This document shows positions 16,152 through 27,041 of a stretch of 37,551 nt of DNA, piece by piece. Under the pieces are notes generated by a model that did no database searches, was not told where the DNA came from, and saw only the letters and a list, made by a program, of their open reading frames with translations. The translations under genes were made by a program, and so were the position numbers. The stretch spans positions 1-37,551 of the forward strand of contig NZ_QGKM01000026.1 in NCBI RefSeq assembly GCF_003172875.1, in the 5' to 3' direction. Origin of the DNA: Leucothrix pacifica (GTDB taxonomy: Bacteria; Pseudomonadota; Gammaproteobacteria; Thiotrichales; Thiotrichaceae). Numbering within the stretch: the first letter of the stretch is position 1; every line of letters starts with the position of its first letter.

Positions 16152-17593
16152 CTACTCAATAAAGAGCGTCGCCGGATGTTCCAAGTGTTCCCGCAAGCAC
16201 TGTATGAATTGCGCTGCTTCATAACCATCAACGATGCGATGGTCAAATGAGGAGGAGAGATTCATGATGTGTCGCGGTACGAATCCACCGTCTTTATACA
16301 CCGGTTGAGTCTGGATTTTGTTGACACCTATCACGCAGATTTCCGGGCTGTTGATCACGGGTGTGGAAACCAGCCCCCCCAGTTTTCCAAGGCTGGAGCA
16401 GGTGATGGTGGAGCCGCTGAGTTCGTCTTTGGCGAGTGTGCCCAAACGCGCCATGTCAGCGAGTCGTTTGATGCCTGCGGCGCTTTCCCAGATGTCCATT
16501 TGATCGGCATGACGCAGTACGGGAACCAGCAGACCACGGTCGGTTTGGGTGGCTACGCCGAGGTGTAATGCCTGATATTGGTGTAGCTTGCCGTTGACGT
16601 CGTCATAGTGCGCATTCATCACCGGGTAAACACGCGTGGCGAGGGTGATGGCGCGAAACAGCATGGGCAGTAGCGATAGTTTCGGCTGGTCATCGCGTCG
16701 TTGTTGGTTGAGGTGGGCGCGCAGCGATTCCAGTTCGGTGACGTCGATGGCTTCTACATAAGTGATGTGCGGGATGCGTTGTTTGGCATCTTGCATGCGT
16801 TCGGCGATTTTACGGCGTAGGCCGATGATGGATGTGGTGGTGGTTTCGCCTGCGTCTGCCAGCACCATTGGGCCAACACGTTGTGGCGTGACGAGTTGCT
16901 CTGCTTCCTGCTGCATTGGCGCGGTGTTTGTGAGCGCTTGGCCGATTGCCGGAGTGCTGATTGGTTCTGGTATATCGATGGCGGTAGGGTGACTGGCCTG
17001 AAGCAATAACTGGTCAAGATCCTGATGGAGTACACGACCATCCGGCCCACTGCCTAAGACGGTGTTGATGTCGATGCCGAGGTTTTTGGCGCGTTGCTTG
17101 ACTGCGGGTGCGCTGAGTTGGCGACTCAGGGTTGAAGTTTGTGCCGATTGTGTTGGTTCGGCAGTTGCCGTGATGGTCTCGGCTGTGCGCTCAGGGGAAA
17201 TTGTTGCATTGTTAGCCTCGGCTACCAGCTTTGCTGCGACAGGCTTGGTAGCTTGCGCCTGTTTCGCTGGCTTAACCGGTTCTGATTTAGCAATGGTCAT
17301 TTTGGGCGCTTCAGATTTTTCAGGTGCTTCAGATGTTGCTTTGGCGCGCGCGACATCAGCCACTTCCAGCACCACAATCACTGTTCCTACTGGTACTAAT
17401 TCACCGACTTCACCAGATAATTCGGTAATCACACCATCCACCGGTGAGGGTATCTCTACCACGGCTTTATCCGTCATGACGCCAGCAATCACATCGTCTT
17501 CTTTGACGGTGTCGCCGACTTTGACTTGCCATTCGACGATTTCACACTCGGTCATGCCTTCGCCGAGATCCGGCATTTTGATTTTGCAGAGAC

Positions 17594-17597
<4 letters not shown>
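16152..17597 (-). CDS. bkdB: branched-chain 2-oxoacid dehydrogenase E2 (lipoamide acyltransferase)
   Basis: The 481-aa protein is the acyltransferase core of the 2-oxoacid dehydrogenase complex. The lipoyl domain covers residues 1-80 with the lipoylated Lys44 in MTDKAVVEIP. A long Ala/Pro/Lys linker follows, then the peripheral subunit-binding domain at about 163-197 (APAVKQRAKNLGID, GSGPDGRVLHQDL). The catalytic domain starts about 250 and carries the active-site SFDHRIVDG near residue 453. It moves acyl groups derived from Val, Leu and Ile to CoA. The start ATG overlaps the E1-beta stop (ATGA), so the genes are co-translated. The expected E3 gene does not follow; instead a hairpin element lies 10 nt downstream. 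Confidence 0.92.
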
Positions 17598-20043
<2,446 letters not shown>

Positions 20044-20496
20044 TTGGATAAGATAGATAGAGCGATATTGGATGAATTACAGCAGAACGCCCGTATCCGC
20101 ATCACTGAGTTAGCCGAGCGGGTTAACCTCTCGCCCACACCTTGTGCCCGTCGTGTGGCTGCGCTGGAAGAGTCCGGCATCATCGAGCAATACGCCACGA
20201 TTTTGGATCAGCAAAAACTGGGTTTGCCGGTGAGCGTGTTTATTTCGGTGGAGTTAAAAGATCAGACAGCGGCTAGTATCGATGCGTTTGAAGCGCACAT
20301 TAACGATTTTGAGGAGATTATGGAGGGGTATTTGATGACCGGCTCGCGGGACTTTTTACTGAGAGTCGTAACGGCGGATTTGCAGACGTATGATAAGTTT
20401 TTGCATGATAAATTGACCGTGGTGCCGCAGGTGCAGTCTATTAGGTCGAGGTTTGCGATTAGGCAGTTGATCCGGCGGTCGCGGTTGCCGTTGTGA
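20044..20496 (+). CDS. bkdR: Lrp/AsnC-family regulator, BkdR-like
   Basis: This 150-aa protein starts at TTG 20044 after GAGGAAA. An N-terminal winged helix-turn-helix (MDKIDRAILDELQQNARIRITELAERVNLSPTPCARRVAALEESGII) is followed by the AsnC-type ligand-binding domain from about residue 65, with EGYLMTGSRDFLLRVV and a C-terminal arm. The NLSPTPC..RV..LE motif and YLMTG.RD.LLRV match P. putida BkdR, which activates the bkd operon in response to branched-chain amino acids. Divergent placement next to bkdA1 supports the same role. Downstream there is no co-transcribed gene. Confidence 0.85.
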   Translation: MDKIDRAILDELQQNARIRITELAERVNLSPTPCARRVAALEESGIIEQYATILDQQKLGLPVSVFISVELKDQTAASIDAFEAHINDFEEIMEGYLMTGSRDFLLRVVTADLQTYDKFLHDKLTVVPQVQSIRSRFAIRQLIRRSRLPL

Positions 20497-20576
20497 AGGT
20501 TTCTACTAGCTACAGTAGTATTGAAGTAGCCGCACAATGCAGGTGATATGTGACGACTTGGCTACTTGGTGATTCC

Positions 20577-22136
20577 TCAGTTGTTATATGCCTGCCAGTC
20601 AAAGCCAACAATATTCCGCTGCGCCTTACTAAACTCGATACCAATCAGGAAAATGTGAATCTCGCCATCATCATATTTAGCGGCGTAGTCTTTGTCGTGT
20701 AGCTGTTTCATGGCACTGCCGTCGCCTGTTTCACCGTCAATCACTTTGAACTCAAAGATATACACCTGTTTTTGTCCGTTCGCGAGTTTAAAGCGCAAAC
20801 TCAGGTCAATCCTTCCTTTATTGCTGGTGTCTTCTGCAATGGCGTCAATGCCCAGCGAACAAAGGTAGGCGTACATAACAGAGGCATAATAGCCTTCATA
20901 TTCTGCAATCGGATTCTTGCGATAATTATCGTTGGCGATGCCTGAGAACAGTGCTTTGAAATGCTGGTGCAAAGCATCAAAATCATTTTTCAGTAAGGCA
21001 CGAAGTACGGGTAAGCGTTCAGAGGGCTGGTTGGTTAAGTAACGATCCAAAATAACTTGGTTAAAGGTACTGCGCACTTCACGGTTGGGGTAGTTAAGCA
21101 GGAAAATGGTTTCTTCGAAGAGGGTTTCTTCGTGCTTAATGGTGAGGTAGCCGGTCTGGAATAACAGCGTTTCCAGCCGGATATGGTCGATATCAAAGTC
21201 ACTTAACTGAGTACTGCTGACCTCCATATTTTCGAAGTCCGGAATGTGGTAATTGCCTGATTTGAGCAGCGAAATAAGAAATGAGGGCGTGCCGGTTTCG
21301 AACCAATAAGGGCGGTAAGTTTTTTGCTTACTGAAAAATAGTAGTACATCGAATGGATTGTAAACGCCTTCACCTAACCATTGATAACCGTTGTACCAGC
21401 TCTTCATTTCTTCGCGGTCAACACCTTCCATATAGTCGGCAAAGACGGATTCCAGTTCACTTTGGGTATAGCCACAAATGGTGCTGTATTTGGCATCCAG
21501 CGTGATGTCTTCAAGATTATTCAGGCCACTAAAGACGGACACTTTAGAGAATTTACTGACACCCGTCAGAAAGGCAAAACGCACATATTCGTCATTGTCT
21601 TTAATCACGGAATAGAAATTGCGTAAGCCGTTACGCATCTCCGCAGCCATCTCCGGCTCGGTGATGTTATCGAGAATGGGTTTGTCGTATTCGTCGATCA
21701 GTACAACAGCACCATGGCCGTATTGCGTTTTAGACTTGCGAATCAGCTCCGCAAAGCGTCCCTTATTACTGGAACTGCTAAGCGATTCGATACCGAGTTG
21801 TTCGGAGCAAAGCTGTAAAGCCTCTTCGATGTGTTGGTCCAGATCGGTTTTATTGCGCAGCACACCCGCACCAAAGCTGATATTGATGACCGGGTACTTA
21901 ACAGACCAATCCCAGTGCGGGTGGATGTGCAGTCCTCGGAACAGAGTCTCGTTACCGGAGAATACTTCTGCCAGTGTGTTGACCATTAGAGATTTGCCGA
22001 AGCGGCGAGGTCGCGATAAAAAATAATACTTACTGGAGCTCAGTAAATTAAGTACGTGCTCTGTTTTGTCGACATAAGTAAAACCACCTTCGATAATGTT
22101 CGCTAAGGTACTCATGCCTACAGGTAATTTTTTCAT
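20577..22136 (-). CDS. AAA-ATPase-like protein with PD-(D/E)XK nuclease tail (PF09820 + DUF1703)
   Basis: The 519-aa protein begins MKKLPVGMSTLANIIEGGFTYVDKT, the standard opening of this family. A Walker-A-like SRPRRFGKSL lies at 41-50 and Walker B LIDEYDKP at about 146-153. A helical middle domain includes SWYNGYQWLGEGVYNPFDVL. The C-terminal DUF1703 nuclease-like domain (about 410-515) carries GRIDLSLRF and IFEFKVIDG, with the D and ExK residues of a PD-(D/E)XK site. The family is frequent, often in many paralogues, in Bacteroidetes, fusobacteria and filamentous gammaproteobacteria. Its role is unknown and it may be selfish or defensive. A 14-bp perfect palindrome lies just upstream. Confidence 0.88.
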   Translation of the reverse strand: MKKLPVGMSTLANIIEGGFTYVDKTEHVLNLLSSSKYYFLSRPRRFGKSLMVNTLAEVFSGNETLFRGLHIHPHWDWSVKYPVINISFGAGVLRNKTDLDQHIEEALQLCSEQLGIESLSSSSNKGRFAELIRKSKTQYGHGAVVLIDEYDKPILDNITEPEMAAEMRNGLRNFYSVIKDNDEYVRFAFLTGVSKFSKVSVFSGLNNLEDITLDAKYSTICGYTQSELESVFADYMEGVDREEMKSWYNGYQWLGEGVYNPFDVLLFFSKQKTYRPYWFETGTPSFLISLLKSGNYHIPDFENMEVSSTQLSDFDIDHIRLETLLFQTGYLTIKHEETLFEETIFLLNYPNREVRSTFNQVILDRYLTNQPSERLPVLRALLKNDFDALHQHFKALFSGIANDNYRKNPIAEYEGYYASVMYAYLCSLGIDAIAEDTSNKGRIDLSLRFKLANGQKQVYIFEFKVIDGETGDGSAMKQLHDKDYAAKYDDGEIHIFLIGIEFSKAQRNIVGFDWQAYNN

Positions 22137-22154
22137 CTGGAATTTCTCTATCTA

Positions 22155-22168
22155 CTTCCAATTGGAAG
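22155..22168 (-). promoter_or_regulatory. 14-bp perfect palindrome upstream of the AAA-ATPase gene
   Basis: CTTCCAATTGGAAG is fully self-complementary and sits 18 bp upstream of the start codon at 22136, where an autoregulatory site would be expected. A TATGAT sequence lies slightly further upstream on the minus strand as a possible -10. Confidence 0.4.
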
Positions 22169-22393
22169 ATTACATCATAACGTAAAATGCTGAGTTGTGA
22201 GGAATCAGTCGTATGGACTGCTAACTAAGTAGTCAGGATGGGAGTGAGAAAAAACAGAAGTGTTGCCGGAGAAGTGATTGCACGGCTGGAAAGGTAGTAC
22301 AGCGTAAATATGGAATAGTCAGAGGGTAGGTAGAAAGGATGTTGTTGGCCTTGATTATGAAGATACCACCAACACTAACGCTACATTAAAGCA

Positions 22394-22471
22394 GGCGAGT
22401 GCAGGGCATAGGGTGCCGCGAATCATTTCAAACGCAGCTTGTGTGAGCAAACCTTATGCCCGGCACTCGCC
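22394..22471 (-). repeat. hairpin element with conserved 36-nt core, copy B
   Basis: Arms 22394-22414 and 22451-22471 form a 21-bp stem with one A-G mismatch and one G-T wobble. The core 22415-22450 matches 16088-16123 at 34 of 36 positions with no gap. The stem sequence is unrelated to that of copy A. It begins 9 nt after the stop codon of the DUF2853 gene, in the same orientation as copy A relative to its upstream gene. Nothing else recognisable lies in the 344-bp gap between the two genes apart from the palindrome listed separately. Confidence 0.78.
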
Positions 22472-22480
22472 GGAAACAAA

Positions 22481-22822
22481 TCAAGAATAAACGGACTCTT
22501 TCTTGAAGTGTTTAGCAAGCAAGTAGTAAACCACTGCACGCTGTTTATTAGGGTTAGACTTACCATAAGTCTCAAGCACAGAAGCAATTGCATCATCCAG
22601 CTCAGGGCCATCTTCAAGACCAAGCTTCTTAATCAGGAAGTTGTTCTTCACTGTCTCAAGCTCTTTCTTGTCGCTACCTGCAACACTTGCCGAATCTTTG
22701 TTGTAGATAGAAGGGCCACAACCGATAGTGACTTTAGTCAGGAAGTCCATGTCTGGTTCAATCCCACATTTGTCTTTTAAATCCGATGCATACTTAGCAA
22801 TTAAATCATCTCTTTTGCTCAT
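22481..22822 (-). CDS. DUF2853 family protein
   Basis: This is a 113-aa soluble protein, MSKRDDLIAKYASDLKDKCG followed by PDMDFLTKVTIGCGPSIYNKDSASVAGSDKKEL and a C-terminal KRAVVYYLLAKHF-type helix. These motifs and the length match DUF2853, small all-helical proteins of unknown function. No signal peptide or membrane segment is present. It is transcribed alone and divergently from the metallophosphoesterase. Its 3' end is followed after 9 nt by the conserved hairpin element copy B. Confidence 0.82.
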   Translation of the reverse strand: MSKRDDLIAKYASDLKDKCGIEPDMDFLTKVTIGCGPSIYNKDSASVAGSDKKELETVKNNFLIKKLGLEDGPELDDAIASVLETYGKSNPNKQRAVVYYLLAKHFKKESVYS

Positions 22823-22985
22823 GGTGTCCTCTGTTTTTTACATTATTGGTGCACATACTGTACATCACTCTGGCAACCGATAACAGGGGATAAAAGAACG
22901 ACAAATTCATTATTATTTGATTTAAACTAGCATTTACCCGCAAATGACATCAGTCCACTAAAATCGTCGGCAGAACCACTGGAAA

Positions 22986-23942
22986 ATGACTAATAAAAAT
23001 CCCACATCTTATGACTTCATCGGTGACATACACGGTTGTCACGATACGCTCGTTTCCTTGCTGCAAGCGTTGGATTATCAATACAGCGATGGTTGTTACC
23101 GTCATGAGCGTCGTCAGGCGGTGTTTGTGGGGGACTTTGTGGATCGTGGGCCGCATCAAATCGAAGTGATTGATACGGTGCGAGCCATGGTAGATGCCGG
23201 GCAAGCGCATGCGGTGATGGGAAATCATGAGTTTAATGCGATTGCCTATGTCACCGAAGATAAAAAATATGGTGGCTATCTTCGAGCGCATACGGAGCGA
23301 AATGAGCGCAACCATTGGGCGTTTTTAGAGGCCATGCAAGCCAGCCCAGAGCGTTATGATGAGTTACTGGAATGGTTTATGACGCTGCCTTTGTGGCTGG
23401 ACTTAGGCGATGTGCGAGCGGTGCATGCCTGTTGGGATCGTGACGGCATTGCTTTTTTAAAAGAGAAGTATGCCACCGATGGGCTAATGACTGAGGCGTT
23501 GCTGCATGCGGCTTCTGACCCTGAAAATCCTGAGTTTGAAATCGTTGAGAATTTGCTGAAGGGTAAAACGATTAAACTGGCTGATGGTTTGAGTTATCAG
23601 GACTCGGTGGGTGTTACCCGTCACTATATGCGGGTGCGCTGGTGGGATGCGGATGCAACGACGTATAAAGCGGCATTTATTGGCCCGCCGGCTGCGCTAA
23701 GTCATATCGAAGATGACCCGATTGATGGCGATCATCTGATTGAATACGGACATAATGAACCACCCTTGTTTATCGGGCATTACTGGATGCAGGGTAAACC
23801 CACGCCCTTATCGCCGAACATTGCCTGTGTGGATTACAGCATTGCCCGACGTGAGATTGGTAAGTTGTGTGCCTATCGTTGGGATGGCGAGACTGAGCTG
23901 GATGCGCAAAAGTTTGTGTGCGTACCGCGACTAGAGCCTTAG
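22986..23942 (+). CDS. calcineurin-like metallophosphoesterase
   Basis: The 318-aa cytoplasmic protein shows the phosphoesterase signature in order: GDIHGC (14-19), VGDFVDRGP (about 48-56) and MGNHEFNA (about 78-85). A later histidine, in VHACWDRD, could be another metal ligand. It resembles the PrpE/ApaH-like serine/threonine or dinucleotide phosphatase branch, but is longer owing to an insert (about residues 95-130) and a C-terminal extension ending with FIGHYWMQG and the VDYSIARREIGKLCAYRWDGE segment. Substrate cannot be predicted from sequence alone. Its stop codon overlaps the convergent aminopeptidase stop by 4 bp. Confidence 0.85.
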   Translation: MTNKNPTSYDFIGDIHGCHDTLVSLLQALDYQYSDGCYRHERRQAVFVGDFVDRGPHQIEVIDTVRAMVDAGQAHAVMGNHEFNAIAYVTEDKKYGGYLRAHTERNERNHWAFLEAMQASPERYDELLEWFMTLPLWLDLGDVRAVHACWDRDGIAFLKEKYATDGLMTEALLHAASDPENPEFEIVENLLKGKTIKLADGLSYQDSVGVTRHYMRVRWWDADATTYKAAFIGPPAALSHIEDDPIDGDHLIEYGHNEPPLFIGHYWMQGKPTPLSPNIACVDYSIARREIGKLCAYRWDGETELDAQKFVCVPRLEP

Positions 23943-25039
23943 TGGTCTGGCTTCAGGCCTTCAGTCTCTAGCTTTTGTAGCTGTTTACGGCGCTCGGCTT
24001 TGTCCAGCTTGGTGAGGGCTTCAACCTTGTCATAGAAGGATGGCCAGTCACCATTGGCTTGCTTGAGCAGTGTTTCAAATGCACCCAACCAGCCGTGATA
24101 ATCACCAAATAAAACCAGCGAGGCGTTGTTTAAGTCGCCTGCAAACCAACGGTCATAACCCGGACTGCCACCACCTTGTGCACGTAAGGTTTTATAAGCG
24201 GCACGCAATTCATCAAAGCCTTTTTGCTTCACTTTAGCCAGTCGTTTCGTGTCATCAGCAGGTGTGGCTTTATAGGCGGCTGCTATCTGCTTGCGGTGTT
24301 TAAGAATCAGCGCGACAACGTCTGCATTAATCTTCTTGGATTGCCGGTATTGAGAGACTGATTGCTGCTGTTGCTGAGTTTTGTCTTGTGCCTCTACCCA
24401 GGCATCCACTCCGGCTAATTCCACCGCCATGGCAAAGGACTCGTTAAAGGCGGTATCACCAGCTTGATAGACTCGCTGATGGGCCAGTTCGTGGAACACC
24501 AGTCCTGCCAAGGCTAAGTCCGAGCGGCGTAACATGGTATTGAGAACCGGGTCAGAGAACCAGCCTAACGTTGAGTAGGCGGCAGCACCACTAACGATAG
24601 CGTCATAGCCTTGTGCTTTTAGTTTATCGGCATGTGCCTGTGCGGCATCTTTACTAAAGTAACCACGATACGATACGCAGCCTGCAACAGGAAAACAGTG
24701 TTGAATGGGGTGCGTGTCATAGGCTTTTGTTGCCACCACATTCCACACCGCATAGGGACGTTCGATATCGGCATACTGAGTATAGCTTCCGTTATTGGGA
24801 AGCTTGAGTTCATTGATCGCGAACAAGCGTGCTTTTTGGATCAGCTGGAGTTTGCGACGGACTTCATCGTTAGTATCCGGTGATTTCAGGACGTCGCTAA
24901 TGTCCTGACGCTTCAACATCATCTGCGAATGGCCTTTGACGGCCTGTGCGTAAAACTGGACGGATTCACACGCGGTCAGGCTGAGTAACAGCACGCCACT
25001 CAACGCTGCCAAGCCAAATTTGATGATGCGTTTATTCAT
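23939..25039 (-). CDS. putative zinc aminopeptidase lipoprotein (PF10023)
   Basis: The 366-aa protein begins with a lipoprotein signal, MNKRIIKFGLAALSGVLLLSLTAC, with the lipobox LTAC and lipidated Cys24. The zinc-binding HELAHQ motif is at 183-188 and the third ligand Glu is in NESFA (about 199-203). Surrounding sequence (YFSKDAAQAHADKLKAQGYD, AYSTLGWFSDPVLNTML) is typical of the PF10023 family of predicted aminopeptidases. Serine follows the cysteine at +2 (C-E-S has Glu at +2), and no Asp retention signal is present, so an outer-membrane location is likely. The gene is convergent with the metallophosphoesterase gene and overlaps its end by 4 bp. Confidence 0.87.
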   Translation of the reverse strand: MNKRIIKFGLAALSGVLLLSLTACESVQFYAQAVKGHSQMMLKRQDISDVLKSPDTNDEVRRKLQLIQKARLFAINELKLPNNGSYTQYADIERPYAVWNVVATKAYDTHPIQHCFPVAGCVSYRGYFSKDAAQAHADKLKAQGYDAIVSGAAAYSTLGWFSDPVLNTMLRRSDLALAGLVFHELAHQRVYQAGDTAFNESFAMAVELAGVDAWVEAQDKTQQQQQSVSQYRQSKKINADVVALILKHRKQIAAAYKATPADDTKRLAKVKQKGFDELRAAYKTLRAQGGGSPGYDRWFAGDLNNASLVLFGDYHGWLGAFETLLKQANGDWPSFYDKVEALTKLDKAERRKQLQKLETEGLKPDH

Positions 25040-25163
25040 ATGCCTTCCTTATTGTTCTGCATCCGACTGACCGATGGTCGCGTATTTTGCTTAATGACCT
25101 GAACTCTTGACAGGCTTAAGGTCGTATTTAAAAACAATCGTAGCAAAGAAAAGGTATTGATCA

Positions 25164-25817
25164 ATGAAAAATAAGATTCTATTCACTACGTGTGCACTTT
25201 TATTCTCTGGGGCAGCAATGGCTGATGGTGCACGAGTTGATCTTGGTGAGTTTTCTAAGGGGTCACTGACAGGCTGGGAAAGTAAATCCTTCGCAGGTAC
25301 AACACAGTATCAACTTGAGCAGCAAGGCAATAAGCAAGTTCTCAAGGCAAACTCAAATAAGACAGCGTCTATTATGGGGCGTCGTATGCGTATTGATTTG
25401 ACCAAAACGCCGTTTTTAAACTGGAGCTGGAAGATTGATAAAGCACTGCCGCCACTAAAAGAGGCAACCCGTGCCGGTGATGATTATGCGGCGCGTGTCT
25501 ATGTGATTATTGATGGTGGGGTGTTTGTTTGGAAAACCCGCGCACTTAATTATGTCTGGTCAAGTGCACCGAATAGTCGGGGTACTAAGTGGAATAATGC
25601 CTTTAAACCAAAAAATGCCCGTATGCTAGCGGTTCGGGATAAGCGGGATGCTGCCGGGCGTTGGTTGTATCAAAAACAAGACGTGGCCGCTGACTTTAAG
25701 ACGTTATTCGGTTTTCAGCCACGATTCATTGATGGTATAGCCATTATGACGGATACCGACAATAGCGGTGGTACCGCTGCTGCCTCTTATGGCGATATCT
25801 TTTTCTCGGAAAAATAA
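25164..25817 (+). CDS. secreted DUF3047 protein
   Basis: The 217-aa protein has a signal peptide (MKNKILFTTCALLFSGAAMA, cleavage after AMA) and then a beta-sandwich-like DUF3047 domain covering almost all the mature chain. Typical phrases are LNWSWKIDKALPP, GDDYAARVYVIIDGG, ALNYVWSS, PKNARMLAVRDKRDAAGRWLYQKQDVAADF and IDGIAIMTDTDNSGGTAAASYGDIFFS. Function of the family is unknown; it is periplasmic or secreted. AAAGG serves as ribosome site. Two hairpins follow the stop codon. Confidence 0.88.
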   Translation: MKNKILFTTCALLFSGAAMADGARVDLGEFSKGSLTGWESKSFAGTTQYQLEQQGNKQVLKANSNKTASIMGRRMRIDLTKTPFLNWSWKIDKALPPLKEATRAGDDYAARVYVIIDGGVFVWKTRALNYVWSSAPNSRGTKWNNAFKPKNARMLAVRDKRDAAGRWLYQKQDVAADFKTLFGFQPRFIDGIAIMTDTDNSGGTAAASYGDIFFSEK

Positions 25818-25824
25818 TCACTAA

Positions 25825-25854
25825 GGGGAGGCGTGATTCCCTTCACACCTCCCC
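25825..25854 (+). terminator. GC-rich hairpin after DUF3047 gene
   Basis: GGGGAGGCGTGA (25825-25836), loop TTCCCT and TCACACCTCCCC (25843-25854) pair at 11 of 12 positions. It starts 7 nt after the stop codon. There is no T tract after it, so it could act as an RNA-stabilising 3' end. Confidence 0.5.
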
Positions 25855-25856
25855 CC

Positions 25857-25893
25857 AAAGCTACCACTTGTCACCCCCCTGACAGTTAGCTTT
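25857..25893 (+). terminator. second hairpin after DUF3047 gene
   Basis: AAAGCTA (25857-25863) pairs with TAGCTTT (25887-25893), and CTTGTCA (25867-25873) with TGACAG (25880-25885) around a C-rich loop. The symmetrical A and T flanks would let it act on either strand, but the T run is only three bases long. Confidence 0.45.
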
Positions 25894-26169
25894 GTACGGT
25901 AATAATACATACTGTTTTTTATCGTTAACCTTAATCTTTCATGAATCTTTGCTTAAAAACTACCGCTTATCTTTTGCTCAGCAAAAAGTGACCAGTCATC
26001 CCAATTGGGGGTGTGCCGAGACTCCGAAACCCCTATTGTTAGTTCAACCGCAGAGAAGACATCAACCCCCGATGGATTCGGTATCACACGGTGTGGTACA
26101 CGCATTAATTATAAAAATAGGTACTAACACGAGAACGGCCAGGCAGCCAAGTCTCAGGAGATAAGCAAG
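25894..26169 (+). other. long leader of the sugar-transferase gene
   Basis: This 276-bp stretch before the sugar-transferase gene holds no convincing protein frame. It can form small hairpins: TTTTGC-TCA-GCAAAA near 25975, GGGGT/ACCCC around 26006-26034, and a hyphenated palindrome GTATCACAC/GTGTGGTAC at 26081-26099. I do not recognise a known riboswitch or the ops/JUMPstart element on the coding strand. It may be a regulatory 5' leader. Confidence 0.35.
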
Positions 26170-26820
26170 ATGAGTGTCACAATTTCAGAATTAAATAACA
26201 ATAACGCACAGTCTTTAAATGATGTAGTTTCTAATCAATATCTTGGCACTAAGCGAGTTTTAGATTTAGTTGTAATCGCAGCGGTATTACCCTTTGTAGC
26301 AGTGATCATGGCTGTTACGGCGGTTGTCATCAAATTAGAGTCTTCGGGTTCTGTTTTTTTCTGGCAAAAGCGTGTCGGTATGAATGGTAAAACATTCAAT
26401 ATGATGAAGTTTCGCAGTATGACTTCTGATTCGGAAGCAAAAGGTTCTCAGTTTGCTCAGACCAATGACATGCGAGTCACACGTGTAGGTAAATTCATTC
26501 GTAAGTTTCGTATCGACGAACTACCACAGCTTTGGAACGTTGTGAAAGGAGATATGAGTATTATTGGACCACGCCCTGAGCAGGAGAGCTTTGTCAGCGA
26601 GTTCAACAAAACGATTCCTAACTATTCAATGCGTCACATGGTTCGCCCTGGCATTACTGGCTTGGCTCAAACTGAGCAAGGTTATGTTGCGGATGCAGAC
26701 GGAACAGTCACTAAGTTGAAGTATGACTTGTACTACATTAAGAACTTATCGTTCATGACGGATGTGCAGATCACATTAAAGACGATTTACACCATTCTGA
26801 CTGGATTCGGCGCACGATAA
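26170..26820 (+). CDS. polyprenyl-phosphate sugar phosphotransferase (bacterial sugar transferase)
   Basis: The 216-aa protein is a stand-alone catalytic unit of the WcaJ/PssA type. A short cytoplasmic N-terminus is followed by one membrane helix (about residues 31-56). The catalytic domain then carries SSGSVFFWQKRVGMNGKTFNMMKFRSM, RKFRIDELPQLWNVVKGDMSIIGPRPEQ and MVRPGITGLAQ. The DELPQ and GPRPE motifs are the family signature. It would transfer a sugar-1-phosphate from a nucleotide sugar onto undecaprenyl phosphate, the first membrane step of exopolysaccharide or glycan synthesis. The N-terminal CoA-binding-like and extra membrane helices of full WcaJ are absent. AGGAGA precedes the start. 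No other polysaccharide genes are nearby, which is unusual. Confidence 0.9.
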   Translation: MSVTISELNNNNAQSLNDVVSNQYLGTKRVLDLVVIAAVLPFVAVIMAVTAVVIKLESSGSVFFWQKRVGMNGKTFNMMKFRSMTSDSEAKGSQFAQTNDMRVTRVGKFIRKFRIDELPQLWNVVKGDMSIIGPRPEQESFVSEFNKTIPNYSMRHMVRPGITGLAQTEQGYVADADGTVTKLKYDLYYIKNLSFMTDVQITLKTIYTILTGFGAR

Positions 26821-26840
26821 TTTTGAATCTGGCTAAAAAA

Positions 26841-26869
26841 CTTTGCGGAGACAGGGAGTTTCTGCAAAG
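26841..26869 (+). other. RNA hairpin preceding the terminator
   Basis: CTTTGCGGAGAC (26841-26852) pairs with GTTTCTGCAAAG (26858-26869) over 12 bp including two G-U pairs, with a 5-nt AGGGA loop. It lies between the stop codon and the terminator, 7 nt from the latter's stem. Confidence 0.55.
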
Positions 26870-26876
26870 ACACCCC

Positions 26877-26901
26877 AGAGCGACTTCGGTCGCTCTTTTT
26901 T
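26877..26901 (+). terminator. Rho-independent terminator of the sugar-transferase gene
   Basis: AGAGCGAC-TTCG-GTCGCTCT (26877-26896) is a perfect 8-bp stem with a stable tetraloop, running into a T run that ends at 26901. This is a textbook intrinsic terminator. Confidence 0.92.
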
Positions 26902-27041
26902 ATGCCTGTTAACAATGTCTGATGAGTCGTGTTTCATGACTTACTATCCCTTGTGAGGGATATGATTAAAGTGGCGGGATAAGGTGCTCTCATGTTATAG
27001 AATTAGAATCGTTTCCCGTCGAGCCGGAGGTCTGATTCATT

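Noticed and set aside
25964-25974. GCGGTAG-like match to the ops/JUMPstart element near the sugar transferase
   Set aside because: It is on the minus strand only and lacks the rest of the motif, so it cannot act on the sugar-transferase transcript.
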